From contig NZ_LYMI01000008.1 in the NCBI RefSeq assembly GCF_001660815.1, positions 1-64,000 of the forward strand: a DNA stretch of 64,000 bases, given 5' to 3'. The notes under the pieces are model-generated. The model ran no database searches. It had not been told where the DNA came from and worked only from the letters and a program-made list of their open reading frames with translations. A program made the translations under genes and the position numbers. Source of the DNA: Xanthomonas nasturtii (GTDB lineage Bacteria > Pseudomonadota > Gammaproteobacteria > Xanthomonadales > Xanthomonadaceae). Positions 45,866 through 54,057 of this stretch are shown one piece after another. Numbering within the stretch: position 1 is the stretch's first letter; each line of letters opens with the position of its first letter.

Positions 45866-47175
45866 AGCGTCAGACCACCAGCATCATCACGGTTTCCATT
45901 CTCGCTGCAGCACTGGCCGCATGCGGCAAGGCACCCGAGCTCAATCAGCGCGGCGCAAGCCCCGAATTGCCCGCGCCCGATCGCGGCCTGCTGCCCGACA
46001 TGACCATTGCCGACCCGGCCGCCTGGAACGAGCGCAAGCCGACCGTACCTGCGGGCTATCGCATCGTTGCAATCGCCACGGATCTGGGCATTCCGCGCCA
46101 GACCCTGGTGCTGCCCAATGGCGACATCCTGGTGGCGGAAGGCCGTGGCGGCGGCGCCCCCAACCTCAAACCCAAGGACGTGATTGCCGGCGCGATCAAG
46201 GCCAAGGGCACCTCCAAGGCCAAGAGCGGCAACCGCCTCACCTTGCTGCGCGATGCCAATGGCGATGGCACCTATGAGTTGAAGACGGTGTTCGCCGACA
46301 AGCTCAACGCGCCGTACGGGCTCGCGCTGATCGGCAACGCGCTGTATGTGGCCAATCAGGATGCGTTGGTGCGCTTTGACTATCGCGATGGCCAGACCCA
46401 GGCGAGCGGGGCGCCGAGCAAGGTCACCGACCTGCCGTCGGCCATCAATCACCACTGGACCAAGGCGCTTACTGCCAGCGCAGACGGCCGGTATCTGTAT
46501 GTGGCCATCGGCTCCAACAGCAACATCACCGAACGCGGCATGGCCGTCGAGCTCGACCGCGCGCAGATCTGGCAGGTGGATGCCGCAACCGGCGCGCACA
46601 AGCCGTATGCCACCGGCATCCGTAATCCCACCGCGTTGGCCATCCAGCCGGGCAGCGGCGCGTTGTGGGCAGTGGTGAACGAGCGCGATGAAATCGGGCC
46701 CAATCTGGTGCCCGATTATCTGACCTCGGTCCGCGAGGGTGGTTTCTACGGTTGGCCGTATAGCTACTGGGGCAAGAACGTGGACGCGCGCGTCATGCCG
46801 CAAGACCCGCAGAAGGTGGCATCGGCGATCGTGCCGGACTATGCCCTGGGCTCGCATGTGGCAGCACTTGGCGTTGCGTTTTCGTCCACCGCGATGGGCG
46901 CCAAGTTCGCCGATGGCGTGTTCGTTGGCGAGCATGGCAGCTGGAACCGCGATCCGCCGGTTGGCTACAAGGTGGTCTTCGTGCCGTTCCGCGACGGCCG
47001 CCCGGCAGGCGACCCGATCGACTTCGTTTCCGGCTTCCACGGCGACGATGGAAAGACCCGCGGCCGCCCGGTTGGCGTCACCGTCGACCCGCGCGGTGCG
47101 CTGATCGTTGCCGACGATCTGGCGAACATCATCTGGCGTATCACGCCGGAGACTGCGGATGCTGCGCCGCAGTAA
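45862..47175 (+). CDS. PQQ-dependent sugar (sorbosone-type) dehydrogenase lipoprotein
   Basis: 437 residues. The signal peptide ends in the lipobox LAAALAAC, so the protein is membrane-anchored in the periplasm. The body is the beta-propeller of the soluble glucose/sorbosone dehydrogenase family: GYRIVAIATDLGIPRQTLVL near 52, LNAPYGLALIGNALYVAN near 150, GIRNPTALAIQPGSGALWAV near 250, the WPYSYWGKN loop near 300 and a final RPVGVTVDPRGALIVADD blade near 405. It would oxidise an aldose or a similar sugar with PQQ; the substrate is unknown. It overlaps the DUF2231 gene by 4 bases. Confidence 0.87.
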   Translation: MKRQTTSIITVSILAAALAACGKAPELNQRGASPELPAPDRGLLPDMTIADPAAWNERKPTVPAGYRIVAIATDLGIPRQTLVLPNGDILVAEGRGGGAPNLKPKDVIAGAIKAKGTSKAKSGNRLTLLRDANGDGTYELKTVFADKLNAPYGLALIGNALYVANQDALVRFDYRDGQTQASGAPSKVTDLPSAINHHWTKALTASADGRYLYVAIGSNSNITERGMAVELDRAQIWQVDAATGAHKPYATGIRNPTALAIQPGSGALWAVVNERDEIGPNLVPDYLTSVREGGFYGWPYSYWGKNVDARVMPQDPQKVASAIVPDYALGSHVAALGVAFSSTAMGAKFADGVFVGEHGSWNRDPPVGYKVVFVPFRDGRPAGDPIDFVSGFHGDDGKTRGRPVGVTVDPRGALIVADDLANIIWRITPETADAAPQ

Positions 47176-47439
47176 CCAGAAGCGAGCTGTGCCGAATCCG
47201 ATCCTGGGCCCGCGAGGTCTGGGATCGGAACTGCCGTTAGCTGCGCCCACGTTGAGGTCGTTCGTTGCGATGGTGCCTGCGGGTTTCATCGTCTGAAGAT
47301 GCAAGTGCGCGTGTCACACGAACGCTTGTGTGCCAGGCACGTGGGCCCGGTGCAAGATACAACCTATGTCATGCGTCCACCGCAGAATCGTGTAGCGTTT
47401 TGCTAGCATCACCACATCAAGGATGCAGAGCACACCTCC

Positions 47440-48483
47440 ATGCTGCCGACGAAATTCCCTGAGCCGGATCTGTTCCTGCCAGGCCAGGGCGAGCCCGCCT
47501 TGCGGTGGGGCGTATTGGGGCCAGGAAAGATCGCATCTGCATTTGTCGGTGCGTTGCGTAGCAATACCCACCAACGTCCCTTTGCGGTGGCCTCGCGTCA
47601 CCGCGAACGGGCCCAGGCCTTCGCCGATACCTGGGCGATGGAACACGCCTACGACAGCTACGAGGCGCTTGTGCACAACCCGGACGTCGACATCGTCTAC
47701 GTCGCGACGCCGCACAGCGAACACCTGGAGCATGGCCTGCTGGCGTTGCGCGCGGGCAAGCATGTCTTGATTGAAAAACCCATCACTACCTGCGCGGAGG
47801 ATGCGCGGGTGCTGGTGCAGGAGGCACGTGCGCGCGGGCTGTTCCTGATGGAAGCGATGTGGAGCCGCTATTTGCCCCACACCTCGGTGCTGCGCAAGCT
47901 GCTGGCCGATGGAGCGCTGGGCGATGTGCGGCATGTGTTTGCAGACCTGAGCCAGTCGGGCCCCCGCGACCCATTGCACCGGCAACGCAATGCCGCACTC
48001 GGTGGCGGCGCGCTGCTCGACCTGGGCGTGTATGCCGTGCAGTTCTCTTCGATGATTCTTGGCGCCCCCAGCGCAATCAACACGATCGGTGCGCGTACGC
48101 AAACCGGTGTCGATGCGTATTCAACCGTGGTGCTGTCGCATGGCGGGCGTGCGCAATCCACCCTTATCAGTTCCATCGTGGCGCGTAGTAGTTCCACCGC
48201 CTACGTCACGGGAAGCGCCGGTCGCATCGACCTGGCAGGCGATTTTCATAACCCGACCACGCTGCGCCTTGCCGGCAATGGCGACGCCATAGAACCGTTG
48301 ATTTGGACGGATCCCACCGGCGTCGCTGGCTATCGCGGGCTCTCCTGGCAAGCGACTGCGGCCGCACGCTATATCGGGCAAGGCTTGAAGGAATCACCGC
48401 TGCATCCGCTCGATGAAGTCATCCAGATCATGACGACACTGGACGTGGCGCGCTCGCAACTGGGTGTGGTGGTAGGCCAATAA
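47440..48483 (+). CDS. Gfo/Idh/MocA family NAD(P)-dependent oxidoreductase
   Basis: 347 residues. An N-terminal Rossmann fold has WGVLGPGKIASAFVGAL near residue 25, the conserved EKPITTCAEDA segment near 110 (EKP is the family catalytic/binding motif), and the substrate domain follows (MWSRYLPHTSVLRKLLADG near 140; GGGALLDLGVYAVQFS near 190 with the conserved Asp and Tyr). The closest functional type is a dihydrodiol/glucose-fructose oxidoreductase-like cytoplasmic enzyme acting on sugars. Proximity to the PQQ sugar dehydrogenase suggests sugar metabolism, but the 264-bp gap means a separate transcript. Confidence 0.87.
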   Translation: MLPTKFPEPDLFLPGQGEPALRWGVLGPGKIASAFVGALRSNTHQRPFAVASRHRERAQAFADTWAMEHAYDSYEALVHNPDVDIVYVATPHSEHLEHGLLALRAGKHVLIEKPITTCAEDARVLVQEARARGLFLMEAMWSRYLPHTSVLRKLLADGALGDVRHVFADLSQSGPRDPLHRQRNAALGGGALLDLGVYAVQFSSMILGAPSAINTIGARTQTGVDAYSTVVLSHGGRAQSTLISSIVARSSSTAYVTGSAGRIDLAGDFHNPTTLRLAGNGDAIEPLIWTDPTGVAGYRGLSWQATAAARYIGQGLKESPLHPLDEVIQIMTTLDVARSQLGVVVGQ

Positions 48484-48663
48484 CCGTCGGTGGCAGAGCG
48501 TGGGCACGGCACCCATCAGTCCTGCACGCAAGAGCAGCCAATAGAACGGCTGCACTCACCGCCATGCGTTCGCGGCCGGGCCCGGAATCGGCGTGGCGTG
48601 GCGGCGATCAGGGCCATCTCGCATGGAGGGCATCTCGCGCGTTTCATACGTATCGCGGGCATC

Positions 48664-48694
48664 AAAAAGGCGCCCCCACCAGCGCGGGGGCACC
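48664..48694 (-). terminator. Rho-independent terminator for the small secreted-protein gene
   Basis: On the minus strand, GGTGCCCCC and GGGGGCGCC (48694-48686 and 48677-48669) pair around an 8-base loop and are followed by TTTTT (48668-48664). It lies 60 bases beyond the stop of the minus-strand gene at 48754. Confidence 0.75.
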
Positions 48695-48753
48695 CATCTA
48701 CTCGCGGTTCAAAGACGTCAGCGCGACGCGCTGCTCTTAAATCGAACCCAACG

Positions 48754-49029
48754 TCACGGCAGGTCGCACTTGAGTTTACCGTCCACGTAATACGGCTTGG
48801 GAACATCCGGATTCTTGCTGGTCTTCTCGAACACCACTTCAAACGAGCCAAGATCCGGCGTGCCGTTTCGCGATGTGCAGGCTTCCTGCAGTTTCTTCTT
48901 CACCGCCGCGATGCCCGCATTGCGATTGGCGCCGTCGGCGCTATTGGTCAGATTGGCAACTTCGGCGTAGGCCATCGGGCTCAATGCCGCCAGGCAACCA
49001 GCGAGGATGGTCGTGTCTAATGTCTTCAT
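48754..49029 (-). CDS. Small secreted protein of unknown function
   Basis: 91 residues with a clear signal peptide (MKTLDTTILAGCLAALSPMA followed by YAEV; cleavage after AYA). The mature ~68 residues hold two cysteines (EACTSRNGTPD and LKCDLP) that could form one disulfide. ATG 49029 has the strong ribosome site AAGGAG, 7 bases before the start. A terminator follows, so it is a single-gene unit. I do not recognise a named family. The good translation signals and exported, disulfide-ready shape support a real periplasmic or secreted protein. Confidence 0.75.
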   Translation of the reverse strand: MKTLDTTILAGCLAALSPMAYAEVANLTNSADGANRNAGIAAVKKKLQEACTSRNGTPDLGSFEVVFEKTSKNPDVPKPYYVDGKLKCDLP

Positions 49030-49155
49030 ACATGCTCCTTTGTCGTGTCGCTCACCCGCTGCAGCCACCCTGCAGCGCCGACAGCATAAGTGCGCCGCGT
49101 CAAGCGCCCGTGCGCGATTGCAGCGGGCAGGACCTCATCCTGGTGACGCGTGCAA

Positions 49156-49359
49156 TCACGAGGCGACAGCCAGCGTCGCCCATGCGACAACGACATAGCG
49201 TGTGGTCTTTGCGACCACCAGCAATGGCACAACAGCACGCAGTGGCTCGCGCATGACGCCGGCGGCAAGCGTGAGCGGGTCGCCAATGACCGGCATCCAG
49301 CTCAGTAAAAGCGACCATTTGCCGTATTTGCGATACTGTTTGATCCAGCCTTTGAATAT
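49156..49359 (-). pseudogene. Remnant of a YqaA-type membrane protein (C-terminal half)
   Basis: Minus-strand frame encoding KGWIKQYRKYGKWSLLLSWM, then PVIGDPLTLAAGVMREPL and a hydrophobic tail, which matches the second half of YqaA-family (SNARE/DedA-related) inner-membrane proteins. The family's first two membrane segments are absent, and the frame upstream (to 49461) is unrelated. It is probably a 5'-deleted gene. Confidence 0.55.
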
Positions 49360-49448
49360 GCCTTTAGTGAGCACAGCGTCGCTGCAATGTGTTCGGCGCA
49401 TGCATGCTGGCTCACCCTGAGTTGACGATACGGCATCTACGTTAACGA

Positions 49449-50450
49449 ATGCCTCAACCATTCACTGCCCGTGACCACCTGCCGGGCACGCTTCCACGAT
49501 CATCCAGCGGCGCGCTCGCGCAGCGCATCCGTCAGCACCTGCGCACGACGCCCCAGCTTCCCACTCCCGGCTCGGGCCACACGCGTGCGCGTTGGCAGGC
49601 GTTGAGCAGATTGGGTGCGGAAAGCCTGCCACTCGCCAAGGTGCTGGAGGCGCACTACGATGCCTTGTCCATTTTCTCCGAGGCCGGCCAGGCGCCCCCA
49701 CCGGCCGAGACAGTGTGGGCAGTGTGGGCTGCCGGTGGCCCAAGCGATACCGCAACATATGATGCGAACGCATGCAGCGTGTCCGGCATCAAGCCGTGGT
49801 GCAGTGCAGAGCTGGAAGTGGTGACGCATGCGCTGGTGACGGTAAAACGTGGCGCGCAGAATCCGCTTGCTGCGGTGGCGCTGACGCAGGGTCGGTTCGA
49901 GCTCGATGCAAGCCAATGGCACGGCCCCGGCATGGTCGGCATTCCTACCGGAAGCGGGCAGTTCAAGAACGCGCCGGCGGCGTTGTTGGGTGAGCCGGAA
50001 TTCTATCTACAGCGGCCGGGCTTCTGGCACGGCGGCGCAGGAATCGCGGCTTGCTGGTACGGCGCTGCTACGGCCATTGCCGAGCACCTGCGCCGCTCGC
50101 CCCGCGTAATGCACAACCCGTTTTCCGCAGCGCATCTGGGAGCCATCGATGCACAGCTGTCGGCTGCGCGGCTGATGCTGCACGACCTGGCAACGACGAT
50201 CGACAGCGCCCCAACCGAAAGCCACCAGTTCGACGTCATCCAGCTGCGCAGCCTGATGGACCGCATCTGCCGCGACGTGATCGAACGCGCCGCGCTCGCA
50301 TTGGGGCCCGTCTCATTGTGCTGCGATGCCGAGCATGCGCAGCGCTGCGCCGACCTGGCCGCATTCATCCGCCAATCCCACGCCGAAAAAGACGAGCAAT
50401 GGCTCGGTGAGCAGCTCTCTGCACGCGAGGCCACCCCATGGCAGCTTTGA
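49449..50450 (+). CDS. Acyl-CoA dehydrogenase-like protein, first gene of a four-gene operon
   Basis: 333 residues, somewhat short for an acyl-CoA dehydrogenase (usually 380-400). Middle-domain features are visible: ACSVSGIKPWCSAELEVVTH near 106, beta strands around TQGRFELDASQWHGPGM near 145, and a C-terminal helical part with GFWHGGAGIAACWYGAATAI near 195 and NPFSAAHLGAIDAQLSAARL near 228. The expected catalytic base region is not recognisable, so the enzyme may use an unusual substrate or no acyl-CoA at all. ATG 49449. It overlaps the following PIG-L gene by 13 bases, which indicates coupled translation. Confidence 0.75.
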   Translation: MPQPFTARDHLPGTLPRSSSGALAQRIRQHLRTTPQLPTPGSGHTRARWQALSRLGAESLPLAKVLEAHYDALSIFSEAGQAPPPAETVWAVWAAGGPSDTATYDANACSVSGIKPWCSAELEVVTHALVTVKRGAQNPLAAVALTQGRFELDASQWHGPGMVGIPTGSGQFKNAPAALLGEPEFYLQRPGFWHGGAGIAACWYGAATAIAEHLRRSPRVMHNPFSAAHLGAIDAQLSAARLMLHDLATTIDSAPTESHQFDVIQLRSLMDRICRDVIERAALALGPVSLCCDAEHAQRCADLAAFIRQSHAEKDEQWLGEQLSAREATPWQL

Positions 50451-51196
50451 GAGGCGAGCAGATCGCAGGGCAGGGCACCACCGAAGCGCGCTGGAAGGCC
50501 TCGCGCCAGTTGAATGCGCTCCCCACGACCACGCTCGAGCAGCTGCTCGGTAGCGCGCGCCGGGTGGTCGTGGTCTCCCCGCATCCTGACGACGAAGTCC
50601 TGGGATGCGGTGGGCTGCTTGCGATGACAATCGAATCGGGAAGAGAGGTGTTGATCGTCTCGGTCACCGATGGCGAAGCGGCCTATCCGCACGAAGACGC
50701 CTGGCCGCCACCCCGGCTTGCTGCCGCGCGTCGGGAAGAGCTGCGGCATGCGTTATCGTGCCTGGGGGTTGATCCGGACAACCTGGTCAGACTGGATGCG
50801 GGAGATGGGCAAGTGCGTGCCGGTGCGACCGCACTTGGCGACCGGCTGGCCGCTCTGCTGGAACCAACCGACGCGGTGCTGGTGACCTATGCACGCGACG
50901 GACATCCCGATCACGAAGCATGCGCCGATGCAGCGGTAACCGCGGCTGCATCCTGCGCAGCACAGCTGATCCAGTTCCCGGTCTGGGCGTGGCATTGGGA
51001 TGACCCGGACAACAGCCAGATGCTGGCATCGGCAACACGTCTTGCGCTTGCGCCCGCCGCGCACGCTGCAAAGATGCAGGCGATATCAGCGTTCAAGACG
51101 CAGACCGGTCACGTCACTCCCGCGCTGCGCGCTCCCATCCTTCCCGACTGGGCGCTGGCCAGATTTCGGCGCGACTTTGAGGTCTATCTGCCATGA
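50438..51196 (+). CDS. PIG-L/LmbE family N-deacetylase
   Basis: 252 residues. The zinc-binding motif SPHPDDEVLGCGG is near residue 47 and the second histidine pair HPDHEACADAAV near 151. This family removes N-acetyl groups from GlcNAc-type sugars and related compounds (GPI precursors, mycothiol, teicoplanin). The protein is cytoplasmic. It overlaps the dehydrogenase-like gene by 13 bases and the methyltransferase gene by 4 bases (ATGA), so the three are translationally coupled. The neighbouring NodS-like methyltransferase and glycosyltransferase suggest a substrate carrying an N-acetylated sugar or amine. Confidence 0.88.
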   Translation: MAALRGEQIAGQGTTEARWKASRQLNALPTTTLEQLLGSARRVVVVSPHPDDEVLGCGGLLAMTIESGREVLIVSVTDGEAAYPHEDAWPPPRLAAARREELRHALSCLGVDPDNLVRLDAGDGQVRAGATALGDRLAALLEPTDAVLVTYARDGHPDHEACADAAVTAAASCAAQLIQFPVWAWHWDDPDNSQMLASATRLALAPAAHAAKMQAISAFKTQTGHVTPALRAPILPDWALARFRRDFEVYLP

Positions 51197-51795
51197 ATGC
51201 TCAAGCCAACGCCGACTACTTCGACAGCATCTACCAACAGCCCGACCCCTTCGGTTATGCAACGCGTTGGTACGAAGCGCGCAAGCGCGACATCCTGTTG
51301 GCGACCTTGCCTAAGAACCAGTTTGCACGCGGATGGGAACTGGGATGTTCCAATGGCGAGGTGACACGTGGCCTTGCTGCCCGCTGCGAGTACCTGCTGG
51401 CAACCGACCTGTCGGCAGCAGCAGTGGAGCAGGCCAAACAGCGAGTAGGCGAACGTAGCAATGTCGAGATCCTGCAAGCCTGCCATCCGCAGCAATGGCC
51501 AGTGGGCAGCTTTGACCTGATCGTGCTGAGCGAGATCGGTTACTACCTTGGCGCAGCCGAACTCGACGACCTGATCGTACGCATCCAGGACGCGCTCACG
51601 CCGGACGGACTTCTGCTGGCGTGCCACTGGAAGCATCCTTTCGAGCAGGCGCAACAGGATGGCGTCGCGGTCCATGCCTGCATCGCACGGCTGCTGACGC
51701 GCCCGCTGGCGTATCGCTACGAAGACAGCGACTTTCTGCTCGAAGCGTGGACGGCGCAGCCGCTGTCGGTCGCACAGCAAGAAGGGCTGAGGTGA
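51193..51795 (+). CDS. NodS-like SAM-dependent methyltransferase
   Basis: 200 residues of the NodS type. The start MNAQANADYFDSIYQQPDPF is the family's typical N-terminus; the SAM motif I is WELGCSNGEVTRGLA near 52, DLSAAAVEQAKQRV near 75 and FDLIVLSEIGYYL near 105. NodS N-methylates the deacetylated glucosamine of rhizobial Nod factors. The order deacetylase then NodS-like methyltransferase is suggestive of the same chemistry here, but the substrate is unknown. It overlaps the preceding gene by 4 bases and the following GTG start by 4 bases. Confidence 0.86.
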   Translation: MNAQANADYFDSIYQQPDPFGYATRWYEARKRDILLATLPKNQFARGWELGCSNGEVTRGLAARCEYLLATDLSAAAVEQAKQRVGERSNVEILQACHPQQWPVGSFDLIVLSEIGYYLGAAELDDLIVRIQDALTPDGLLLACHWKHPFEQAQQDGVAVHACIARLLTRPLAYRYEDSDFLLEAWTAQPLSVAQQEGLR

Positions 51796-52460
51796 TCGCC
51801 GTCATCATTCCGGCGCACAACGAAGCCGAGTGCGTGGCCGCGTGTCTCAGCTCGGTCTTCCGCGCTGCCTCACACCCCGAGTTAAACGAACCGGTGGAAG
51901 TCATCGTCGCCGTGGACCGCTGCACGGATGCCACGGCTGAGCTGGCGCTGGCATTGGGCGCATACGTGATCGATGTCCCCATGCCCGGCGGGGTAGGCAT
52001 CGCCCGCGCCTCGGCTGCGTCCAAGGCCATTGCATTGGGCGCGGACTGGTTGGCTGTCACCGATGCCGACTCGCGCGTTCCGGCAGATTGGTTGATCGAA
52101 CAACGCAGGGCAGGTGCCGGTGTATTTTGCGGCGTGGTGGAAGTAGATGATTGGCTGGACTACTCCGACGAGGTGCGGCGTAGCTTCGAACAGACCCAGC
52201 CAACCGGAGAAGGCCACGGCCGTATTCACGGCGCCAACCTTGGAGTTCGCGCCGACCTGTATCAACAGTGCGGCGGATTTTCTGCGTTGACCTGCAGCGA
52301 AGATGTTGCCCTGGTCCACGCACTGCAGGCGATCCAGGCCCCGATCGCCTGGTCACCGCGATCGGTCGTCTTGACCAGCGCCCGCCGGCACGCGCGCGCA
52401 CTCGGCGGCTTCTCAAGTTTTTTCAAGCAACTGGAAGCCTTGCCGTTGGCGCCGGCATAA
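51792..52460 (+). CDS. Family 2 glycosyltransferase
   Basis: 222 residues from GTG 51792, overlapping the methyltransferase stop by 4 bases. The GT-A fold starts with VIAVIIPAHNEAECVAACLS, the metal-binding acidic motif is VTDADSRVPADWL near 82, and SEDVALVHALQA near 175 supplies the late conserved acidic region. There is no membrane segment, so it is probably cytoplasmic or peripheral. It is shorter than NodC-type synthases (about 400). Last gene of the operon; no terminator with a T-run was seen after it. Together the four genes could build, deacetylate, N-methylate and oxidise a sugar-lipid or glycan. Confidence 0.85.
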   Translation: MIAVIIPAHNEAECVAACLSSVFRAASHPELNEPVEVIVAVDRCTDATAELALALGAYVIDVPMPGGVGIARASAASKAIALGADWLAVTDADSRVPADWLIEQRRAGAGVFCGVVEVDDWLDYSDEVRRSFEQTQPTGEGHGRIHGANLGVRADLYQQCGGFSALTCSEDVALVHALQAIQAPIAWSPRSVVLTSARRHARALGGFSSFFKQLEALPLAPA

Positions 52461-53268
52461 GCCGGCGGCGACACGCGGCCAAGTGCATCAATGGGTGGTG
52501 TTGATAGTTGCGCAACGTGTCTGCAGCGTGCTGCATCAGCCCTCAAGCGCGAGCTGCCTACTGATCACCTTCGAACCCCGGCGCGGCTACGCGCTCCCCA
52601 TGCGTCGGGTGTGAACTGGTAACTTTTCGAACGCCAGGAGGATGCGATACCCAGGTCATGTTCAATCCCGGCATTAGATGGATCGGGACTACCTTGAACA
52701 AATCGGGTTCGGATCTCCACTGTTTGCAGATGAATTCATACGGTGTCAGACCCTTCAGGGCTTAACGAAGAGCGCGTCACATGTAGCCACCGCCCAGCAC
52801 GTTTCCGGTGGAGGCCGACGCACCAACCATAATGCTCATCGCATTGTCGCGGGGCGGGTTTTTCGATACCACCAGGGTAATGCCCGCACTGGCAGTTATC
52901 TGGTCGTCGCTGACCTTACTGCTTGCCTGACGTCTCGGTGTAGCTGCCGTCGTTGTTGAGCGTGAGTTTGCCATGGGATCGTGCGCAGATGAAAAGGGCG
53001 CGGAGACGGTACCGTGTTTGTTGCAAGAAAAGTCCTTCCAAAATCAATTGGGGGCATGATTAGAACGGGACACGAACTGAAAACCTGGCAGAAGACGGCC
53101 AGCACGACTACACGACATTTCGCATAATGTATATTATGTTATATCAGCGCGTGTCGTGATCCAACTTTGCCTTACGCCCTGGTTACGCCGCCTGCAACTG
53201 CTGCTCAAGTACGTCCATCCGCCGCTCGCACGCTGCGCTTAGCCATCATCAGACGTCGGCTTCGCACG
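52461..53268. other. Intergenic debris region
   Basis: About 800 bases holding an IS481-type transposase 3' remnant (52665-52775) but otherwise no supportable gene. A minus-strand frame ending at 52777 (…GASASTGNVLGGGYM) is unrecognised and lacks a clear start. The 53100-53160 part is AT-rich, with ATATTATGTTATAT. Confidence 0.5.
52665..52775 (-). mobile_element. IS481-family transposase C-terminal remnant
   Basis: The minus strand encodes ALKGLTPYEFICKQWRSEPD followed by LFKVVPIHLMPGLNM, the conserved last ~35 residues of IS481-type transposases (usual form TPYEFICKQW...P.H.MPGLN). Nothing else of the element was found in either direction, and the normal stop after MPGLN is lost. A relic of an old insertion. 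Confidence 0.7.
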
Positions 53269-53919
53269 TCATGCGGATGCGTAAAACATTCCCGTGAGAA
53301 CCATCAAATGACCGACGTAGTAGACATAAAACGCCCTGCGCGTGCGTGCGATGGGAATGTTCATGCGTGCAATCATCAGCAGAGGCAACGCCAGCAGCGC
53401 CCAAACATTGGCGTTGATGATACAAAGCGACAGCACTGGCAACCCAAGCAACAAAGGTGCTGAGAGTCTTTTCGATAGTCGCCATTGCCACGGGTTGCGC
53501 CAGAACACCCAACCGCCAAGCACAATTGCCAGGCCGGCCCAACGGTAATCGACGGCAGCAGGCACCAGCAATGCGCACAACGCCAGAAAAGCCCAGCGGC
53601 GACGCTCGATTGCAAGAATGCACACAGCTGCCAACGCAAACGACAGCAGAACATTTAGCGGAAATACGCGCTGAAACGCAATTGCCACTACCGGCGTTGC
53701 GATAAGGCCCCATAGAAACAAACGCTTTACCGACTTTTCGATATCGGCATTGGGCTGGGCAAGGTTGTAGGCCAGAACCAGCGCAAACAGCGGAAATGCC
53801 ACGCGCCCTAGTTCGGCAACGACCGGCACGTACCCCAACCCCAGAATCTTCAAAGCGTGATCCCCCGTCATGAAGACGGCGGCCAGCCATTTCAACAACT
53901 CACGACCGCCGCTGGTCAC
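53269..53919 (-). CDS. TraX-like multispanning membrane protein
   Basis: 216 residues with about six hydrophobic segments. The start LLKWLAAVFMTGDHALKILG is the TraX family hallmark (conserved MxxDH) and GRVAFPLFALVLAYNLA near 38 the second conserved block; MIARMNIPIARTRRAFYVYY and GHLMVLTGMF close the protein. TraX of the F plasmid N-acetylates pilin and the fold is related to membrane acyltransferases. Many chromosomal copies have no pilin nearby, as here. The start is GTG 53919; the upstream context gives no better option. It likely modifies a surface polymer, which is inference. Confidence 0.82.
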   Translation of the reverse strand: MTSGGRELLKWLAAVFMTGDHALKILGLGYVPVVAELGRVAFPLFALVLAYNLAQPNADIEKSVKRLFLWGLIATPVVAIAFQRVFPLNVLLSFALAAVCILAIERRRWAFLALCALLVPAAVDYRWAGLAIVLGGWVFWRNPWQWRLSKRLSAPLLLGLPVLSLCIINANVWALLALPLLMIARMNIPIARTRRAFYVYYVGHLMVLTGMFYASA

Positions 53920-54057
53920 TGAGGCGCTTCAGGTTGGTCGCTGCAAAGGACTTCGCACTCGTGCGAAGGCCTGCGGTGCATTGGCGTACGTCTCCAATAC
54001 CAGCGCATGCGCCACTCACTTGCGTCGCGCCGTGGTCGACGCTTCTCAGGAGAGTGG

